From CAVPGH01 sp046726955 (GTDB taxonomy: Bacteria > Acidobacteriota > Vicinamibacteria > Fen-336), in NCBI GenBank assembly GCA_046726955.1, contig JBKPBQ010000559.1, positions 1-13,717 on the forward strand: a stretch of 13,717 nucleotides of DNA. Reading direction: 5' to 3'. Below, in pieces: positions 1 through 8,139 of this stretch (the stretch's first letter is position 1; every line of letters starts with the position of its first letter). Position numbers and translations under genes: made by a program. The notes under the pieces are model-generated. The model had not been told where the DNA came from and made no database searches. It saw only the letters and a list, made by a program, of their open reading frames with translations.

Positions 1-339
1 GCCCACGGGAACGCCGGTGCGTACGGCCACCCGCGCCAGCCCGCTCGCGGCCTCCCGCGCGATGTGCTCGTAGTGGTCGGTCTCCCCGCGGATCACGGCC
101 CCGAGGGCGACGACCGCGTCGAATCGGCGCGAGCGCGCGGCCGCCCGCGCCGCCACCGGGAGCTCGAAGGCACCGGGCACATCCACCACGACGACGTCCC
201 GCGCCGAAGCCCCCATCTCCGCGAGCGCCTCCTGCGCGCCCGCGAGGAGCCCGTCCGTCACCGCCGCGTTGAAGCGCGCCCGCACGATCGCGACACGGAG
301 CCCGCGAGCCGACGCGCGGTCCTGAGAGGCCTGCTTCAC
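1..339 (-). CDS. ribH: 6,7-dimethyl-8-ribityllumazine synthase, 3' end cut off by the window edge
   Basis: Lumazine synthase makes 6,7-dimethyl-8-ribityllumazine, the direct precursor of riboflavin, from 5-amino-6-ribitylaminouracil and dihydroxybutanone phosphate in the cytoplasm. The 113 visible residues contain the early RVAIVRARFN strand, the VPGAFELPVAA substrate-binding segment (about 54-64) and the ALGAVIRGETDHYEHI segment (about 78-93), in which His89 matches the family's catalytic histidine. The family is about 155 residues long, so roughly 40 C-terminal residues lie beyond the left edge. I chose the GTG at 339-337: it overlaps the TGA of the upstream enoyl-CoA hydratase as GTGA, there is a weak AGGG upstream, and the reading frame stays open to base 1. 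The overlap implies translational coupling to a fatty-acid operon rather than to other rib genes, which is unusual. Family assignment is secure; the exact start is less so. Confidence 0.93.
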   Translation of the reverse strand, partial: MKQASQDRASARGLRVAIVRARFNAAVTDGLLAGAQEALAEMGASARDVVVVDVPGAFELPVAARAAARSRRFDAVVALGAVIRGETDHYEHIAREAASGLARVAVRTGVPVG

Positions 340-1118
340 TTTCCCTGGAACTTGGCCGGCCGCTTCTCGAGGAAGGCCTTCGTCCCTTCCTTCATGTCCT
401 CGGTGGTGCAGATGAGGCCGAAGAGCGCGGCCTCGTGGGCCTGCGCCTCGTCGATCGGCATCTCGAGGCCGCCGTTCACCGCCTGGATCGTGAATCGGAG
501 CGAGATCGGGCCGTTCGCGAGCATCTTGCGCAGCAGCGCCTCCGCCTCGCCGAGGAGCTTGTCCTTGGGGACGACCTTGTTGACGAGGCCGATCCGGTGA
601 GCCTCCGCCGCGTCCACCATCTCCCCCGTCAGGAGGATCTCGAGCGCGCGGCCCTTCCCGACGAGCCGCGGGAGCCTCTGCGTGCCCGCGTAGCCGCACA
701 TGATGCCGAGCTTCACCTCCGGCGTTCCCATCCGTGCGTTCTCGGAAGCCACGCGCACGTGGCAGGCCATCGCGAGCTCGCAGCCGCCGCCGAGGGCAAA
801 GCCGTTGACCGCCGCGACCACCGGCTTCGGAAAGCCCTCGATCCGGTCGAGGATCTTCTGGCCGTGGATCGACCGCTCCTTTCCCTGGACCGGGCTCTGC
901 GTCGCGAGCTCGCCGATGTCGGCCCCCGCCACGAACGCCTTCTCGCCGGCGCCGGTGAGGATCACGCCGCGGACCTCGTCGTCGGCGGCGAGTGCTGTGA
1001 ACACGGCGTCCAGCTCCGCCATCGTGCGATCGTTCAGCGCGTTCAGCTTGTCCGGACGGTTGACGGTGACGACGGCGACGCCGTCTTTCTCCTCGAGCCG
1101 CAGGTTCTCGTAGCTCAT
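336..1118 (-). CDS. Enoyl-CoA hydratase (crotonase family)
   Basis: A 260-residue protein of normal crotonase length. This family hydrates trans-2-enoyl-CoA to L-3-hydroxyacyl-CoA in the cytoplasm. The N-terminal VAVVTVNRPDKLNAL strand, the AFVAGADI oxyanion-hole segment (61-68) and the GGGCELAMACH helix start (110-120) are all present. Both catalytic glutamates are visible: Glu114 in GGCELA and Glu134 in GTPEVKLG, equivalent to Glu144 and Glu164 of the rat enzyme. The usual IPGAGGTQRL is here IMCGYAGTQRL, a small variation. The gene starts 4 bp after the 3-hydroxyacyl-CoA dehydrogenase stop with no clear Shine-Dalgarno sequence, so it probably depends on coupling. With thiolase and dehydrogenase next door the substrate is most likely crotonyl-CoA or another short to medium chain. 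Chain length cannot be read from sequence, so no symbol is given. Confidence 0.93.
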   Translation of the reverse strand: MSYENLRLEEKDGVAVVTVNRPDKLNALNDRTMAELDAVFTALAADDEVRGVILTGAGEKAFVAGADIGELATQSPVQGKERSIHGQKILDRIEGFPKPVVAAVNGFALGGGCELAMACHVRVASENARMGTPEVKLGIMCGYAGTQRLPRLVGKGRALEILLTGEMVDAAEAHRIGLVNKVVPKDKLLGEAEALLRKMLANGPISLRFTIQAVNGGLEMPIDEAQAHEAALFGLICTTEDMKEGTKAFLEKRPAKFQGK

Positions 1119-1122
1119 CGGT

Positions 1123-2007
1123 CTAGACCAGGCCCGGTGTCGCCACCACGGGCTCCTTCGAGTAGTCGTAGAAGCCTTTGCCGGACTTCTTGCCGTTCAT
1201 CCCCGCCTGGACCATGCGCTTGAGGAGCGGGGGCGGGGCGAACCGCTTCTCGCGGAACTCGTCGAACATGATGTTCGCGATGTAGTACGTGGTGTCGAGC
1301 CCCACGAAGTCGAGGAGCGTGAACGGCCCCATCGGGTGGCCGCAGCCCAGCCGCATCCCCTCGTCGATGTCCACGACCGAACCCACGCCTTCCTCGAGAG
1401 CGCGGATCGCGTCGAGCAGGTAGGGCACGAGCAGCCGGTTCACGATGAAGCCGGTCTTGTCGGAGGCCTTGACCGGCGTCTTGCCGAGCGTCTTCGCGAA
1501 CGCGTGGACCTCGTCGAACACGGCGGGATCGGTGAGCGGCGAGCGCACGACCTCCACGAGCTTCATCAGCGGGACCGGGTTGAAGAAGTGCAGGCCCACG
1601 AACCGCTGCGGCCGCTTCGTCGTCGCCGCCATCTCCGTGATCGAGAGCGAGGACGTGTTGGAGGCGAAGATCGTCTGCGGGCCACACACGCGGTCGAGGA
1701 CGGAGTAGGCCTCCCGCTTCGTGTCGAGATTCTCGACGACGGCCTCGATGACGAGGTCACTCTTCCCGAGCGCCTCGAGCGAGGTGGTCCCTTCGAGCCG
1801 GCCCATGACTTCCTTCATCCGCTCCGGAGCGACCTTCCCCTTCTCCACGCCCTTCTTGAGGAACCCCTCGATCCGTCCCAGGCCCTTCTTCAGCAAGTCG
1901 TCCGAGACCTCTCGCACGACCACCGGGTACCCCGCCTCCGCGCACACCTGCGCGATGCCGGAGCCCATGAGGCCGCAGCCCACGACCCCGACCCTCTGGA
2001 TCGCCAT
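1123..2007 (-). CDS. hbd: 3-hydroxybutyryl-CoA (3-hydroxyacyl-CoA) dehydrogenase
   Basis: A 294-residue single-function dehydrogenase that interconverts 3-hydroxyacyl-CoA and 3-ketoacyl-CoA with NAD(P). The Rossmann motif G10-C-G12-L-M-G15 opens the protein. Catalytic residues line up with human HADH: Ser119 in SNTSS, His140 in GLHFFNPVPLM, Glu152 twelve residues later, and Asn190 in GFIVNRLL. The C-terminal helical dimerisation domain is complete and ends near KSGKGFYDYS. The ATG at 2007 has a good GAGGG seven bases upstream, lying in the last codons of the thiolase gene, whose stop is only 3 bp away. Length and lack of fusion to a hydratase resemble the Hbd/PaaH type used in the acetyl-CoA to crotonyl-CoA pathway or in aromatic and fatty-acid breakdown. 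Direction and preferred chain length are inference. Confidence 0.93.
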   Translation of the reverse strand: MAIQRVGVVGCGLMGSGIAQVCAEAGYPVVVREVSDDLLKKGLGRIEGFLKKGVEKGKVAPERMKEVMGRLEGTTSLEALGKSDLVIEAVVENLDTKREAYSVLDRVCGPQTIFASNTSSLSITEMAATTKRPQRFVGLHFFNPVPLMKLVEVVRSPLTDPAVFDEVHAFAKTLGKTPVKASDKTGFIVNRLLVPYLLDAIRALEEGVGSVVDIDEGMRLGCGHPMGPFTLLDFVGLDTTYYIANIMFDEFREKRFAPPPLLKRMVQAGMNGKKSGKGFYDYSKEPVVATPGLV

Positions 2008-2010
2008 CGT

Positions 2011-3195
2011 CTATCCCTCGTTCTGGATGATCATCGCGATGCCCTGTCCCCCGCCGATGCACGCGGTGGCGAGGCCGTAGCGTCCCCGGCGCCGCCGGAG
2101 CTCGAGGGCCAGGGTGAGGAGCAGCCGCGCGCCCGTCGCACCGAGTGGGTGGCCGAGCGCGATCGCTCCCCCGTTCACGTTCGTCTTCTCGCGGTCGAGG
2201 CCGAGCTCCTTCTCCACGGCCAGGTACTGGCCGGCGAAGGCCTCGTTCACCTCTACGACGTCCAGGTCTCTTACCGCGAGCCCGGCCTTCTCGAGTGCCT
2301 TGCGCGAGGCGGGCACCGGGCCGATGCCCATGATCTCGGGCGGGACCCCCGCCAGGCCCCAGGAGACGATCCGGGCCAAGGGCTTCCGTTCGCGCCGCTC
2401 CGCCTCCGAGCGCTCGGCGATCACGAGCGCGGCCGCGCCGTCCACGATCCCGCTGGCGTTGCCGGCGGTGACGAGGCCGTCCTTGCCGAAGGCCGGCTTC
2501 AACGCGGCAAGGCCTTCGAGCGTCGTGTCGGGCCGGAGGTGGTCGTCCTCCTCGACACGAACGGTCTTCCGCCCCTGGGCGACGTCGATGGGGGCGATCT
2601 CGTCGCGGAAGACGCCCCGCTCGCGCGCCGCCGCCGCCGCCTTCTGGCTCCGGAGCGCGTAGGCGTCCATCTGCGCGCGCGAGATGTCGTGCTGGCGGGC
2701 GAGGTTGTCGGAGGTCTGGGCCATGTAGAGGCCGCAGCGGGTGTCGAGGAGGGCCACCATCAAGCTGTCCTCGAGCTTGCCCTCGCCCAGGCGGAGCCCC
2801 GTGCGCGCCCCCCGGATCACGTGAGGAGCCTGCGTCATGTTCTCGGTGCCGCCCACGAGGGCGACCGTCGACTCGCCGAGCAGGATGGCCTGGGCTCCCG
2901 AGATGACGGCCTGCAGGCCCGAGCCGCAGAGGCGGTTGACGGTGAGGGCCGGGACCTCGACCGGAACGTTCGCCTTCAAGGCGATGTGCCGGGCCCCGTA
3001 GATCGCGTCGCCCGAGGTCTGGAGCACGTTGCCCATCACCACCTGGTCGACGGCGGCGGCGGGGACACCCGAGCGCTCGAGGGCGGCGCGGGACGCGTGC
3101 GCTCCCAGGTCGAGGGCGGAGACGTCCTTGAAGGCGCCCACGTACTCGGCCATGGGCGTACGCGCGCCTGCCAGGATCACGACCTCACGCGGCAT
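2011..3195 (-). CDS. Acetyl-CoA acetyltransferase / 3-ketoacyl-CoA thiolase
   Basis: A thiolase of 394 residues, the normal length. It condenses two acetyl-CoA to acetoacetyl-CoA or cleaves 3-ketoacyl-CoA. In the numbering from the ATG at 3195, the acylated cysteine is Cys90 in NRLCGSGLQA, the catalytic histidine is His349 in GGAIALGHPLGATGAR, and the second cysteine is Cys379 in TACIGGGQGIA. These match Cys89, His348 and Cys378 of the Zoogloea enzyme. The reading frame is open further, to a GTG at 3222, but that GTG falls inside the best -10 element and lacks a Shine-Dalgarno sequence, whereas the 3195 ATG has GAGG nine bases upstream. It is the first gene of the four-gene minus-strand operon with hbd, enoyl-CoA hydratase and ribH. 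Biosynthetic versus degradative use cannot be decided, since no acyl-CoA dehydrogenase is in view. Confidence 0.92.
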   Translation of the reverse strand: MPREVVILAGARTPMAEYVGAFKDVSALDLGAHASRAALERSGVPAAAVDQVVMGNVLQTSGDAIYGARHIALKANVPVEVPALTVNRLCGSGLQAVISGAQAILLGESTVALVGGTENMTQAPHVIRGARTGLRLGEGKLEDSLMVALLDTRCGLYMAQTSDNLARQHDISRAQMDAYALRSQKAAAAARERGVFRDEIAPIDVAQGRKTVRVEEDDHLRPDTTLEGLAALKPAFGKDGLVTAGNASGIVDGAAALVIAERSEAERRERKPLARIVSWGLAGVPPEIMGIGPVPASRKALEKAGLAVRDLDVVEVNEAFAGQYLAVEKELGLDREKTNVNGGAIALGHPLGATGARLLLTLALELRRRRGRYGLATACIGGGQGIAMIIQNEG

Positions 3196-3220
3196 CGATG
3201 CGGGCCTCGGCGAAACCCGC

Positions 3221-3229
3221 ACTATAGCA
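3221..3229 (-). promoter_or_regulatory. Extended -10 promoter for the thiolase operon
   Basis: Read on the minus strand the site is TGCTATAGT, an extended -10 (TGn plus TATAGT, 5 of 6 to TATAAT). No good -35 hexamer lies 16-18 bp upstream, which fits an extended -10 promoter. Transcription would begin near 3213, leaving a short leader with GAGG before the ATG at 3195. This is also the argument against a GTG start at 3222. It is a prediction from consensus only. Confidence 0.5.
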
Positions 3230-3232
3230 CGC

Positions 3233-3264
3233 GATCATTGATCGACCCGATCATTCATCGACCC
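3233..3264. repeat. 16-bp tandem direct repeat with a palindromic core
   Basis: Two adjacent 16-mers, GATCATTGATCGACCC (3233-3248) and GATCATTCATCGACCC (3249-3264), differ at one base. Across the junction lies a perfect inverted repeat TGATCG-ACC-CGATCA (3239-3253), and the first copy also contains the 11-bp palindrome GATCATTGATC. The junction palindrome is centred about 33 bp upstream of the predicted thiolase start site, the usual place for an operator or activator site. A regulator is not encoded in the window, so the function is inference. Confidence 0.6.
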
Positions 3265-3274
3265 CCCACCCTGT

Positions 3275-3296
3275 CCCTCCCCACGTAGGGGGAGGG
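3275..3296. repeat. REP-like GC hairpin
   Basis: The arms CCCTCCCC (3275-3282) and GGGGAGGG (3289-3296) are perfectly complementary around a 6-base loop (ACGTAG). Such CTCCCC/GGGGAG palindromes in non-coding DNA resemble dispersed REP-type intergenic elements of GC-rich bacteria. There is no T-run on either side, so it is not a standard intrinsic terminator. Whether it is repeated elsewhere in the genome cannot be seen here. Confidence 0.45.
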
Positions 3297-3325
3297 GATC
3301 GCCGCGGCACGAGCGGCGCCGCGCC

Positions 3326-3354
3326 TTGACTGCTTCTGGCGCGCGACATACGCT
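3326..3354 (+). promoter_or_regulatory. Promoter of the lipoprotein gene, probably leaderless
   Basis: TTGACT (3326-3331, 5 of 6 to consensus) is followed after exactly 17 bp by TACGCT (3349-3354), which keeps the key T, A and final T of a -10 element. Seven bases then precede the ATG at 3362, so the expected transcription start is at or next to the first codon. There is no Shine-Dalgarno sequence in those seven bases. The same layout occurs at 8140-8178. Confidence 0.5.
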
Positions 3355-3361
3355 CGCCGCG

Positions 3362-4383
3362 ATGCGTGCATCGAGGCTCGTCATCGTTCTCCTGCTGCTC
3401 TTCATCGGCGCCTGCAACCGCGATTACCCGAACCCGTTCTCGCAGTCCACCACGAGCCATCCCCCGCCCGCGACCGCCGCGATCATCTTCACGAGCGGCC
3501 AGTGGTCCACGACACCGGGATCGGGCCGCGAGGTCTACGCGATCAACCTCGACGGGTCCGGTGTCACGCAGCTCACCAACTGCAACGGCGGCGACACCCC
3601 GTGCGACACCGCGGAGGTCTCGGCCGCGCCCGATCGTGTGCGCGTCTACGCGCGCCGCACGCTCGGCGGCCAGCCCGGCCTTCCTTCCCTCGTCTTCCTG
3701 GACCTGAGCCGCAGCGTGGGCACGGAGGTGATCCCCTCCTCCATCGCCACCTCCAGCGTCGACTGGTCGCCGCTCGACGGCGTCATCATCTACACGGGCC
3801 GCGGCGAGGGCGGCACAGACGACCTCTTCGCGATGGACCCCAACGGCCAGAACAACCGCAACATCACGCAGAGCGCGTCCGTGCGCGAGCGGGCCGCGCG
3901 CATCGACCCCACTGGAAGCGTCGCCGCCTACGAGCGGCTCGACGGCCTCACCGCCGGGAAGTCGCGCATCTTCATATTCCAGAACTCCGCGACCCAGGTG
4001 GCGGTGACGAGCGGCGGCCCCGGAACCGACCTCCTCATCGGGACCGACTATATCGTCGGCTCCGACACCGACCCCGACTACTCGCCCGACGGCCGCTCGC
4101 TCGTCTTCCGCCGTCTCACGGGGACGGGCAACGCGGGCCTCGGCACGTGGGACCTCTGCACGGTGACCATCTCGGGCACCAACCTCACTGTCATCGCCAC
4201 CGGCAACCTCTACCGCGGCGCCCCCGACTGGGGGCCGAATGGAATCGTCTTCACGGAGACGGACGTGGCCGCCGGCGTGTCGAGGATCGTGGTCATGCAG
4301 CCGGACGGCACGGGGCGCCAGGTCGTCTTCACACAGGAGAGCAACCTCAGCCTGGGGACGGCTCGCTGGCTCGCCGCCGGGAG

Positions 4384-4387
<4 letters not shown>
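3362..4387 (+). CDS. TolB/PD40-like beta-propeller lipoprotein
   Basis: A 341-residue exported protein of unknown specific role. The N-terminus is a lipoprotein signal: Arg residues, the hydrophobic run VIVLLLLF, then lipobox IGAC with the lipidated Cys18, and Asn at +2, consistent with outer-membrane sorting by E. coli rules. A Pro/Ser/Thr linker follows. The rest carries PD40-type blades as in TolB: VYAINLDGSGVTQLT near 58-72, VDWSPLDGVIIYTG near 133-146, DPDYSPDGRSLVF near 237-249 and PDWGPNGIVFTET near 288-300. The length suits a six-bladed propeller without the TolB N-terminal domain. The frame is open from a TTG at 3326, but that triplet is the predicted -35 element and the signal peptide starts naturally at the ATG 3362. 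The gene stands alone: divergent from the thiolase operon and sharing its stop CTAG with the converging aconitase-family gene. It is not TolB itself, since no tol-pal genes are near. Confidence 0.85.
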
Positions 4388-6360
<1,973 letters not shown>

Positions 6361-6398
6361 GCCTCTAGTTCACCACAAACGACGAGAGCGCGGAAGCC

Positions 6399-7463
6399 TC
6401 AGGCGCGGAGCCGCGCCTGGATCGCCCGGCCCACCTCGCGCGTGCCGAGCGTGCCGCCGATGTCCGCCGTCGTCTCGTCGTTCTCCACCGCCCAGCGCAC
6501 CGAGGACTCGAGCCGGCTCGCCTCCTCGGTCCAGCCGAGGTGCTCGAGCATGAGCGCCGCGGTGAGAATGGCCCCCATCGGGTTGGCGACGTTCTTCCCC
6601 GCCATCGCCGGCGAGGAGCCGTGCACGGGCTCGAAGAGCGAGATCCGCCCCGGATGGATGTTGCCGGAAGCGGCCATGCCCAGGCCGCCCTGAAGGGCCG
6701 CGGCGAGGTCGGTGACGATGTCGCCGAACATGTTCGAGGTCACGATCACCTCGAACTGCCGCGGCTCGCGGACGAGCTGCAAGGCGAGGTTGTCCACGTA
6801 GAGGTGCCGCGCCTCCAACCCCGGAAACCCGGCCGCCACCTCCTTGAAGACCCGCTGCCAGAGGTCGTGGGCGTGGATGAGGACGTTCGACTTGTCCGCC
6901 ATCACCACTTTCGTCTTGCCGCGGGCCGCCGCGAACTCGAAGGCGTGGCGCACGATGCGCTCCACACCCTTTCGCGTGTTCACGTCGATCTCGGTCGCCA
7001 CCTCGTCCGGCGTGCCCTTCTTGAGGTGGCCGCCCATCATCACGTAGAGCCCTTCCGTGTTCTCGCGGAAGACCACGAAGTCCACGTCCGCGGGCCGCGC
7101 TCCCTTCAGCGGGCAGAGCTTCTCGTGGAAGAGCCGAACCGGCCGGTAGTTCACGTAGAGGTCGAGCTTGAAGCGCATCCCGAGCAGGATGTCGGCGGCG
7201 TGCCGGTTGTCGGGCACGCGCGGGTCGCCCATCGCCCCGAGCAGGATCGCGTCGAAGCCTCCGCTCAGGAGCTCGAGGCTGCCCGGGGGCAGCGTCTCGC
7301 CCGTTCTCAAATAGCGCTCCGCCCCCCAGTCGAACGGGGTCATGCGGATCTCGCGGCCGGCGGCGTCCGCTACCGCGCTGAGGGCTCCCACTGCCTCCGC
7401 GATGACCTCGACGCCGATCCCATCGCCGGGAACGACCGCGACGCGCAGCGACCCGGCCGCCAC
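6399..7463 (-). CDS. Isopropylmalate/isocitrate-family NAD(P)-dependent decarboxylating dehydrogenase
   Basis: A 354-residue beta-hydroxyacid oxidative decarboxylase; the reaction is oxidation plus loss of CO2 from a 2-hydroxy-3-carboxy acid. Family residues, compared with Thermus LeuB: Arg97 and Arg107 (spaced R-x9-R), RENTEGLY with Tyr140, Lys191 in ADKSN, Asp224 in YVDNLA, and Asp248/Asp252 in NMFGDIVTDL. Isocitrate dehydrogenase's Ser and Asn before the first arginine are absent (Asp91 and Leu93), so it is more IPMDH- or tartrate-dehydrogenase-like. The IPMDH substrate-loop Glu is replaced by Ala90, and the cofactor position after HGSSP is Ala286-Met287 instead of Asp (NAD) or Lys-Tyr (NADP). 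Start is the GTG at 7463, five bases after the 58-residue ORF stop, with no clear Shine-Dalgarno sequence. The aconitase-family partner follows. LeuB is the best single guess, but cofactor and substrate are uncertain. Confidence 0.85.
   Translation of the reverse strand: MAAGSLRVAVVPGDGIGVEVIAEAVGALSAVADAAGREIRMTPFDWGAERYLRTGETLPPGSLELLSGGFDAILLGAMGDPRVPDNRHAADILLGMRFKLDLYVNYRPVRLFHEKLCPLKGARPADVDFVVFRENTEGLYVMMGGHLKKGTPDEVATEIDVNTRKGVERIVRHAFEFAAARGKTKVVMADKSNVLIHAHDLWQRVFKEVAAGFPGLEARHLYVDNLALQLVREPRQFEVIVTSNMFGDIVTDLAAALQGGLGMAASGNIHPGRISLFEPVHGSSPAMAGKNVANPMGAILTAALMLEHLGWTEEASRLESSVRWAVENDETTADIGGTLGTREVGRAIQARLRA
6400..6419. repeat. Perfect inverted repeat at the 3' end of the dehydrogenase gene
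   Basis: CAGGCGCGG (6400-6408) and CCGCGCCTG (6411-6419) are exact complements separated by two bases, covering the last codons and stop of the dehydrogenase gene. On the minus strand there is no T-run after it, so it is unlikely to be a strong terminator. It could modulate transcript stability or expression of the aconitase-family gene 38 bp on. Chance is possible in DNA this GC-rich. Confidence 0.35.
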
Positions 7464-7468
7464 CTAAC

Positions 7469-7645
7469 CTATCGGGGGAACGGGTTCATCAGCCAGCCGA
7501 GGACGAGCGTCGAGAGCACGAACGCCCCGAAGGCCCAGAGCCCGAAGCGCAGGCGCTCCTTCGTGGTGTCGCGCAGGAGCGTGGCGAAGACGGTGGAGAC
7601 GAGGGCGGAGAAGGCGAGGAGGTTCAGGAGGTGGGAATGGGTCAC
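7469..7645 (-). CDS. Small membrane protein, 58 residues, coupled to the upstream gene
   Basis: I do not recognise this family. The product has two hydrophobic segments, about residues 5-22 (LLNLLAFSALVSTVFATL) and 36-53 (LWAFGAFVLSTLVLGWLM), joined by a charged RDTTKERLR turn, so it looks like a two-span inner-membrane hairpin. The start is GTG at 7645, overlapping the TGA of the previous gene as GTGA, and GGGAGG sits five bases upstream; this strong Shine-Dalgarno plus overlap is the best evidence that the ORF is real. The stop is 5 bp before the dehydrogenase start, placing it inside a four-gene operon. Together with its upstream membrane neighbour it may form a small complex. A longer frame exists up to 8113, but that part is a shadow of the neighbouring gene. 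Confidence 0.75.
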   Translation of the reverse strand: MTHSHLLNLLAFSALVSTVFATLLRDTTKERLRFGLWAFGAFVLSTLVLGWLMNPFPR

Positions 7646-8055
7646 GGCTTCCTCCCGACCGCGGTGTCGAAGGCGTCGAGGATGACGAGGATGTTCAGGA
7701 GGCCGGCCACCGCGGTGAAGGTGTTGCCGTACTCGTAGGTCACCGCCTTCATGGCGGCGGGGTCGCCCACCCCGTAGCCGACGGAGCGCGCCAGGAAGGA
7801 CGGGGCGCCCATGGCCATCTGCGCGATGCTGAAGAGGAGGGCCAGCGGGTCCTCGAAGCCGAGGTAGAGCTGCAGCCGCGACTCCATGGCGACGCCCATC
7901 AGGAAGAGGGCGAGCAGGCAGGCTAGGAAGATCAGTCCTTTGTTGCGCTTCCCCAGATAGAAATGGCCCAGCCCCGGAACGAGGAAGGCCAGGATGCAGG
8001 CGGGAATGGCGCGCGCCGTCTCCGCGGCGGTCATTCCGGCTCGAGTCTCGGACAC
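7642..8055 (-). CDS. Small multi-spanning membrane protein with PGLGHFYLG motif (DUF6677-like)
   Basis: A 137-residue membrane protein of unknown function. The N-terminal hydrophobic segment ends in PGLGHFYLGKRNKGLIF (about 27-43), a glycine-rich turn seen in TM2-domain and DUF5683-like proteins. Further hydrophobic segments lie at about 41-56, 70-83 and 112-129, the last containing NTFTAVAGLLNILVILDAFD. The spacing recalls the domain family DUF6677, an identification from memory only. I chose GTG at 8055 because GGAGAG lies seven bases upstream. The frame is open to a GTG at 8070 (Shine-Dalgarno directly abutting it) and an ATG exists at 8034, so the start may shift by a few residues. It heads the operon with the 58-residue protein, the dehydrogenase and the aconitase-family enzyme. 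Its role beside central-carbon or leucine enzymes is unexplained. Confidence 0.8.
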   Translation of the reverse strand: MSETRAGMTAAETARAIPACILAFLVPGLGHFYLGKRNKGLIFLACLLALFLMGVAMESRLQLYLGFEDPLALLFSIAQMAMGAPSFLARSVGYGVGDPAAMKAVTYEYGNTFTAVAGLLNILVILDAFDTAVGRKP

Positions 8056-8070
8056 GCTCTGTCTCTCCAC

Positions 8071-8089
8071 CTCTCCGTGCGTCGGAGAG
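8071..8089. promoter_or_regulatory. Leader hairpin that can compete for the Shine-Dalgarno sequence
   Basis: CTCTCCG (8071-8077) and CGGAGAG (8083-8089) form a perfect 7-bp stem with a 5-base loop. It lies in the predicted leader of the minus-strand membrane-protein gene. On the minus strand the first arm reads CTCTCCG, and it could pair either with the hairpin's own CGGAGAG or with the true GGAGAG Shine-Dalgarno (8068-8063). That gives two exclusive structures, a possible translational control. Inference only. Confidence 0.4.
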
Positions 8090-8099
8090 CAATTCGGCG

Positions 8100-8129
8100 A
8101 TGTTACGGTTCACGCCGAAGGGCAGTCAA
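8100..8129 (-). promoter_or_regulatory. Promoter for the membrane protein - dehydrogenase - aconitase operon
   Basis: Read on the minus strand: TTGACT (8129-8124, 5 of 6) and, after 18 bp, TAACAT (8105-8100, 4 of 6). The expected start near 8093 gives a leader of about 38 bases before the GTG at 8055. Its -35 element is only 10 bp from the -35 element of the plus-strand promoter, so the two promoters are back to back. Confidence 0.5.
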
Positions 8130-8139
8130 GCGGCCACCG

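Noticed and set aside
3196..3222. GTG start at 3222 for the thiolase
   Set aside because: The GTG lies within the predicted -10 element, lacks a Shine-Dalgarno sequence, and the family N-terminus starts at the 3195 ATG.
1336..3288. A 650-codon plus-strand open frame opposite hbd and thiolase
   Set aside because: Antisense shadow of two genes whose catalytic motifs are intact; the product is Arg/His/Asp-rich and runs through the promoter region.
6399..7463. Calling the dehydrogenase isocitrate dehydrogenase because of the adjacent aconitase-family gene
   Set aside because: The Ser and Asn that bind isocitrate before the first arginine are not present, and neither is the NADP Lys-Tyr pair.
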